Below the pieces are notes generated by a model. That model saw only the letters and a program-made list of their open reading frames with translations, ran no database searches and was not told the DNA's origin. A stretch of 9,182 nucleotides of DNA from Anaerolineae bacterium (GTDB lineage: Bacteria; Chloroflexota; Anaerolineae; JAAYZQ01): NCBI GenBank assembly GCA_016929795.1, contig JAFGIA010000003.1:1-9182 (forward strand), read 5' to 3'. Positions 6,192-9,182 of the stretch are shown here, piece by piece. Positions within the stretch are counted from its first letter, which is position 1. Each line of letters opens with the position of its first letter. A program made the translations under genes and the position numbers.

Positions 6192-7118
6192 ATGAAACCC
6201 ATTATGCGATGCTACAGGGACGAAGAGGACTACTGGCGCATCCGCGCCTTCTTGCGTGACGTGTTACTGCTGAATGGACGGCGCGAGCGGAGCTGGCACG
6301 TCGCCCGGCTCGACTACTGGCGCTGGCACTTGATTGCCAACTGCGAGAGCTGCGGTCCGGTTGAGGAGGTGACACGCCTGTGGGAGACGGGCACGGGTGA
6401 GATCGCGGCCGTGCTCCACCCTGTGTACACCGGCGAGGCGTTTCTGCACATGCATCCTGCGTTTCGCACCCAGGCGCTGGAGGAAGAAGTGCTGGCAGCG
6501 GCAGAAGAGCATCTCGCTGCAGAGACCTCCGACGGCCGGCGCTACCTGGTCGTGAATGGCGACCGTGACGACGAGGCCCGGCTGGCAGCACTCGGCCGCC
6601 GCGGGTACCGGAAATGGGGCGAGCCGGTACACCACTGGTCGCGGGACCTCGATGCTGCCATCCCCGTGGTGACGGTGTCAGAAGGCTACACCATCCGCGC
6701 GATGGGCGACGTCGACGAGCACCCGGCGCGCAGTTGGGCGTCGTGGCGCGCGTTTCACCCGGACGACCCGGACGAGGCGTACGAGGGGTGGGAGTGGTAC
6801 CGGAACATCCAGGCCGCGCCTCTCTACCGGCGCGACCTCGACCTCGTGGCTGCCACGCAGGCAGGAGAAATCGCGGCTTTTTGCACCCTCTGGTATGATG
6901 ATGTGACGCGCAGCGCCGTGTGCGTGCTAGTGGGCACTGCCGCCGAGCACCAGCGGCGGGGCCTGGGCAAGGCTGTGATCTGGGAAGGGCTGCGCCGCCT
7001 GCAGCGGATGGGCGGCACGCGTGCCTTCGCCAACGGGTACGACACAGCGGCGAATGCACTCTACGGGGCGGCACTGGGCACACTGGAGCTGTCCGATTCG
7101 TGGGTCAAAGCGTGGTAG
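6192..7118 (+). CDS. GNAT acetyltransferase, probable two-domain (tandem GNAT) protein
   Basis: 308 residues, about twice the size of a single GNAT domain. The C-terminal half (about 165-308) has a clear acetyl-CoA-binding motif A, VLVGTAAEHQRRGLGKAV, with the Q254-R-R-G-L-G-K pyrophosphate loop. It is followed by a motif B-like segment, N281-GYDTAANALYG, with N288 and Tyr291. The N-terminal half (about 1-150) looks like a degenerate GNAT fold: CYRDEEDYWRIRAFLRD resembles the beta1-alpha1 opening, but no Q/RxxGxG/A loop is visible, so it probably does not bind acetyl-CoA. That domain may shape the substrate site. SD-like AGGAAGG lies just before ATG 6192, 9 nt after the kinase stop. Expected role is N- or O-acetylation of a small molecule or a protein; the acceptor is unknown. 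The N-terminal domain assignment is weaker than the C-terminal one. Confidence 0.82.
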   Translation: MKPIMRCYRDEEDYWRIRAFLRDVLLLNGRRERSWHVARLDYWRWHLIANCESCGPVEEVTRLWETGTGEIAAVLHPVYTGEAFLHMHPAFRTQALEEEVLAAAEEHLAAETSDGRRYLVVNGDRDDEARLAALGRRGYRKWGEPVHHWSRDLDAAIPVVTVSEGYTIRAMGDVDEHPARSWASWRAFHPDDPDEAYEGWEWYRNIQAAPLYRRDLDLVAATQAGEIAAFCTLWYDDVTRSAVCVLVGTAAEHQRRGLGKAVIWEGLRRLQRMGGTRAFANGYDTAANALYGAALGTLELSDSWVKAW

Positions 7119-7137
7119 TCCAAACAAAGCACCATCC

Positions 7138-8394
7138 ATGGTGAAGATGAGCCCTGAACGCAAAACCGTTCTAAATGCCAATCTACGCTGGTTCCTGCTG
7201 GCCATGGTGTTGGCCAACATCGCCGGGCAGATGGGCTACAGCATGCTGTCACTCTACCTGGTCGACCTGGGGGCCAGCGTCGCCGAGGTCGGCCTTGTCT
7301 TTACCCTGGCGTCGCTCGTGCCGACGGGCCTGCAGATCCTGGGCGGCTGGCTGTCGGACACGATCGGGCGGCTGCGCATCATTGCCATCGGCAGCTCGAT
7401 CTCGGTGTTCGGCTGGCTGATCTTTTTCCTGGCCCCTTCGTGGGAGTGGGTGCTGGTGGGCCTGTGCGTCGATTACGTGTCCAACTCGGTCGTCGGCCCG
7501 AGCTTTGGCGCCTACATCGCCGAGCAATCGTCGGAAGAGGAGCGCGGGCGGGTGTTTGGCCTGACCAAGAGCATCTATATGATCGTCACCGTCGCCGGCC
7601 CCGCGCTGGCGGGGTTCCTGGCCTACCGGGTCGGGTTCCGGCAGATGATGTTTGTGGCATTCCTGATCTTTGCCCTGGCGACCGCCGTGCGTGTCTGGAT
7701 GGGGACGGCACGGCGTTTTGCCCCGCACGGCAGCGCCGAAAAGCCGACCGTGTCCGGGCTCAAGACGCAGTTGGGGGCGATGTTTGCGCTGCTGCTCGCC
7801 GGCGGCATCCTGACCTGGATCTGGGTGACCGACGCCATCGGCGACACGGCATTCAATCTGATCGGCCAGTTGTACCCCATCTACCTATCGGAAATCGGCG
7901 GGCTGAATGTGGAGCAGATCGGGTGGTTGAACGCCGCCTGGGGCGCGGCGACGATCGTCGCCTCGGCGCTGGCCGGCGGGGTGATCGACCGGCGCAGCGA
8001 GCGCGCCGTGATCGTCGCCGGGTTTCTGATCGAAGCGGCAGGGCTGGCCATCCTGGTGCAGGCGCGCACGCTGCCAGCCTTCCTGGTGGCGATGGCGACC
8101 TTTGGCCTGGGCGTCGGCTGCCTGATCCCGGCCTACGACTCGCTGATCTCGAAGGTGGTGCCCGAAGAGAGGCGGGGGCTGGCCTACGGCCTGTTCGGCA
8201 CCTCGTTGGGGCTGCTGTCGCTGCCCTTCCCCTGGATCGGGGCGCAGTTGTGGGAGCGCATCAGCCCACAGGTGCCCTTCCTGGTCACCGTGGCGGCATG
8301 CCTGATCTCGATCCCGATTGCGTGGAGTAAGTTCGTCCTGCCCGCCCGCACAGTGGGCACCATCGCCGCGGCGACCGATGACGCCGTCTCTTGA
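7138..8394 (+). CDS. MFS transporter (drug:H+ antiporter-like)
   Basis: Integral membrane carrier of the major facilitator superfamily, 418 residues from ATG 7138, with hydrophobic segments consistent with 12 TM helices in two halves. The loop between TM2 and TM3 carries motif A, GGWLSDTIGRLRII (69-82), with the conserved D74 and G77-R78. The equivalent loop in the second half is GGVIDRRSERAVI (280-292). A polar central loop (about 189-210, TARRFAPHGSAEKPTVSG) separates the halves. The layout resembles sugar/drug efflux MFS proteins, so export is likelier than uptake, but the direction is inferred. The reading frame is open upstream to 7021 inside the GNAT gene. I chose 7138 because the hydrophilic lead MVKMSPERK followed by TM1 is normal; GTG 7141 and ATG 7147 are alternatives, and none has a strong SD, so translation may depend on coupling to the upstream gene 19 nt away. 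Confidence 0.9.
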   Translation: MVKMSPERKTVLNANLRWFLLAMVLANIAGQMGYSMLSLYLVDLGASVAEVGLVFTLASLVPTGLQILGGWLSDTIGRLRIIAIGSSISVFGWLIFFLAPSWEWVLVGLCVDYVSNSVVGPSFGAYIAEQSSEEERGRVFGLTKSIYMIVTVAGPALAGFLAYRVGFRQMMFVAFLIFALATAVRVWMGTARRFAPHGSAEKPTVSGLKTQLGAMFALLLAGGILTWIWVTDAIGDTAFNLIGQLYPIYLSEIGGLNVEQIGWLNAAWGAATIVASALAGGVIDRRSERAVIVAGFLIEAAGLAILVQARTLPAFLVAMATFGLGVGCLIPAYDSLISKVVPEERRGLAYGLFGTSLGLLSLPFPWIGAQLWERISPQVPFLVTVAACLISIPIAWSKFVLPARTVGTIAAATDDAVS

Positions 8395-8436
8395 GCGCGA
8401 ATTCAGGCTCGCTGCAGCCAGGGAGGAATCGTCACC

Positions 8437-8961
8437 ATGATCGAAATCCGTCCGTATCGTGAAGAGGATGCCGCAAACGTCGGCCTGCTCATCGCCGACA
8501 CCTACGACAGGTTTAACCTGTCGTTCGCGCCGCCGGAAGAACGAGGCGCGTTCCTGGGCCCCTTTCAGCATGCCCGCTCGCCTGACCCGGCGCACCAAGA
8601 AGCGATCGCGCGCGTCATCCGCTCGGCGGTCGTGCTCGTCGCCGAAGAAGAAGGCGAGATCGTCGGCGTGCTGCGCGGCCGAACGGAGCGGCTGGGCAGT
8701 CTATTCGTGCGCGGCGACCATCACCGGCGGGGGATCGGCCGCCGCCTGGTGGAGCGCTTTGAGGAGGAGAGCCGGCGCCAGGGTGTGACCGTGATCCGGG
8801 TGGCGGCCACCCTGTACGGGGTTCCTTTTTACGCCGCCCTGGGCTACAAGCGGTCGACAGGCCTGCGCTCGGGCCGGAGCTTTGACGGGCACGGGATCCC
8901 GATCCAGCACATGCGCAAGGTGTTGGCCCGAGAGTATGGAGGGTCTGGATACGATGATTGA
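8437..8961 (+). CDS. Single-domain GNAT family N-acetyltransferase
   Basis: 174 residues, normal single-GNAT length. The start MIEIRPYREEDAANVGLLIADTY is the classic beta1-alpha1 opening. Motif A reads LGSLFVRGDHHRRGIGRRLV, with the acetyl-CoA loop R97-R-G-I-G-R102. Motif B is LYGVPFYAALGYKRSTG, with Tyr132 in the usual general-acid position. HGIPIQHMRKVL closes the domain, a common C-terminal strand in GNATs acting on amines. ATG 8437 follows GGGAGGAA (8421-8428), a good SD at slightly long spacing. The 42-nt gap after the MFS gene holds no terminator-like hairpin, only a short GCTGCAGC palindrome, so the two are probably cotranscribed. The acceptor is unknown. The end overlaps the next gene by 8 nt. 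Confidence 0.9.
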   Translation: MIEIRPYREEDAANVGLLIADTYDRFNLSFAPPEERGAFLGPFQHARSPDPAHQEAIARVIRSAVVLVAEEEGEIVGVLRGRTERLGSLFVRGDHHRRGIGRRLVERFEEESRRQGVTVIRVAATLYGVPFYAALGYKRSTGLRSGRSFDGHGIPIQHMRKVLAREYGGSGYDD

Positions 8962-9182
8962 CCAAGCAACCCTATCTGTGCCCGGCGCGCCGGCCATCCC
9001 GGGGCTGGTCTTTCGCCGCTTCCGCGGCGAGGCCGACTACCCCGGCATGGTCCGCATCCTCGACGCCTGTAACGACGCAGATCGTCTCGACTATATCAAC
9101 ACCGTGGAAGAGGTCGCCTGGGTCTTTGCCCACCTGAAGAACTGCGACCCCGAGCGCGACATGCTCTTTGCCGAGATCGACG
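8954..9182 (+). CDS. Start of another GNAT-like acetyltransferase (3' truncated by the window edge)
   Basis: An open frame from ATG 8954 runs to the window end (76 full codons), beginning MIDQATLSVPGAPAIPG and continuing FRRFRGEADYPGMVRILDA. The stretch FRRFRGEADYPGMVRIL is the typical first strand and helix of larger, often two-domain GNAT proteins ('LRFRpfrgeaDypamv.v'). GGAGGG (8938-8943) precedes the ATG by 10 nt, and the start overlaps the previous stop by 8 nt, which points to coupling. The acetyl-CoA loop lies beyond the window, so the family call rests on the N-terminus alone. It could instead be a degenerate GNAT domain, as in the 308-residue protein upstream. Confidence 0.7.
   Translation, partial: MIDQATLSVPGAPAIPGLVFRRFRGEADYPGMVRILDACNDADRLDYINTVEEVAWVFAHLKNCDPERDMLFAEID

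Noticed and set aside
6202..7083. A 293-codon reverse-strand open frame
   Set aside because: It is antisense to the tandem GNAT gene, its product is Arg/Pro/Ser-rich without motifs, and no SD or promoter was seen.
7440..8330. A 296-codon + strand open frame inside the MFS gene
   Set aside because: An out-of-frame Arg/Gly-rich translation, while the MFS frame carries clear TM segments and motif A.
1..9182. CRISPR array, tRNA/rRNA genes, insertion sequences or attachment sites
   Set aside because: No regularly spaced repeats, tRNA-like cloverleaf with GTTC arm, transposase motifs or flanking inverted repeats were seen on either strand.

Overview
The window is a dense, GC-rich, single-strand bacterial gene array. 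Every gene I can support is on the + strand. The base composition, the bacterial TATAAT-type promoter and Shine-Dalgarno (SD) sites, and the mix of families suggest a non-model soil or anaerobic bacterium. Those families are an aldehyde ferredoxin oxidoreductase (AOR)-like tungsto/molybdoenzyme, a retinol-binding-protein-3-like S41 peptidase, a COG2334-type kinase and several GNAT acetyltransferases. Chloroflexota (for example Anaerolineae) is my best guess, but it rests on remembered family distribution and is not proven by the window.

Layout. Bases 1-756 are the 3' part of an ABC-2 type transporter permease whose start lies upstream of the window. A strong hairpin terminator (778-810) ends that unit. 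A regulatory gap of about 245-285 bp follows, with an 8-bp tandem repeat, a perfect 16-bp palindrome resembling a repressor operator (891-906) and an extended -10 promoter (TGcTATAAT, 949-957). From there a probable operon runs to the window edge. Its genes are an AOR-like oxidoreductase, an alpha/beta hydrolase, an S41 peptidase, an APH-fold kinase, a 308-residue two-domain GNAT protein, an MFS transporter, a single-domain GNAT and the first 76 codons of a further GNAT-like protein.

The operon is inferred from spacing. There is a 1-nt overlap (AOR/hydrolase), an 8-nt overlap (hydrolase/peptidase), a 4-nt ATGA overlap (peptidase/kinase), gaps of 9, 19 and 42 nt, and another 8-nt overlap between the last two genes. 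No internal terminator was seen. Together the genes look like a small-molecule handling set: one redox enzyme, two hydrolases, one kinase, three acetyltransferases and one exporter-type carrier. No substrate can be named from sequence.

The points most worth following up are: the AOR-like protein, whose fourth cluster-ligand position reads Asp instead of Cys while an extra Cys extends the N-terminal cluster motif to C-x2-C-x3-C-x3-C; the palindrome upstream of its promoter; and the unusual operon composition.
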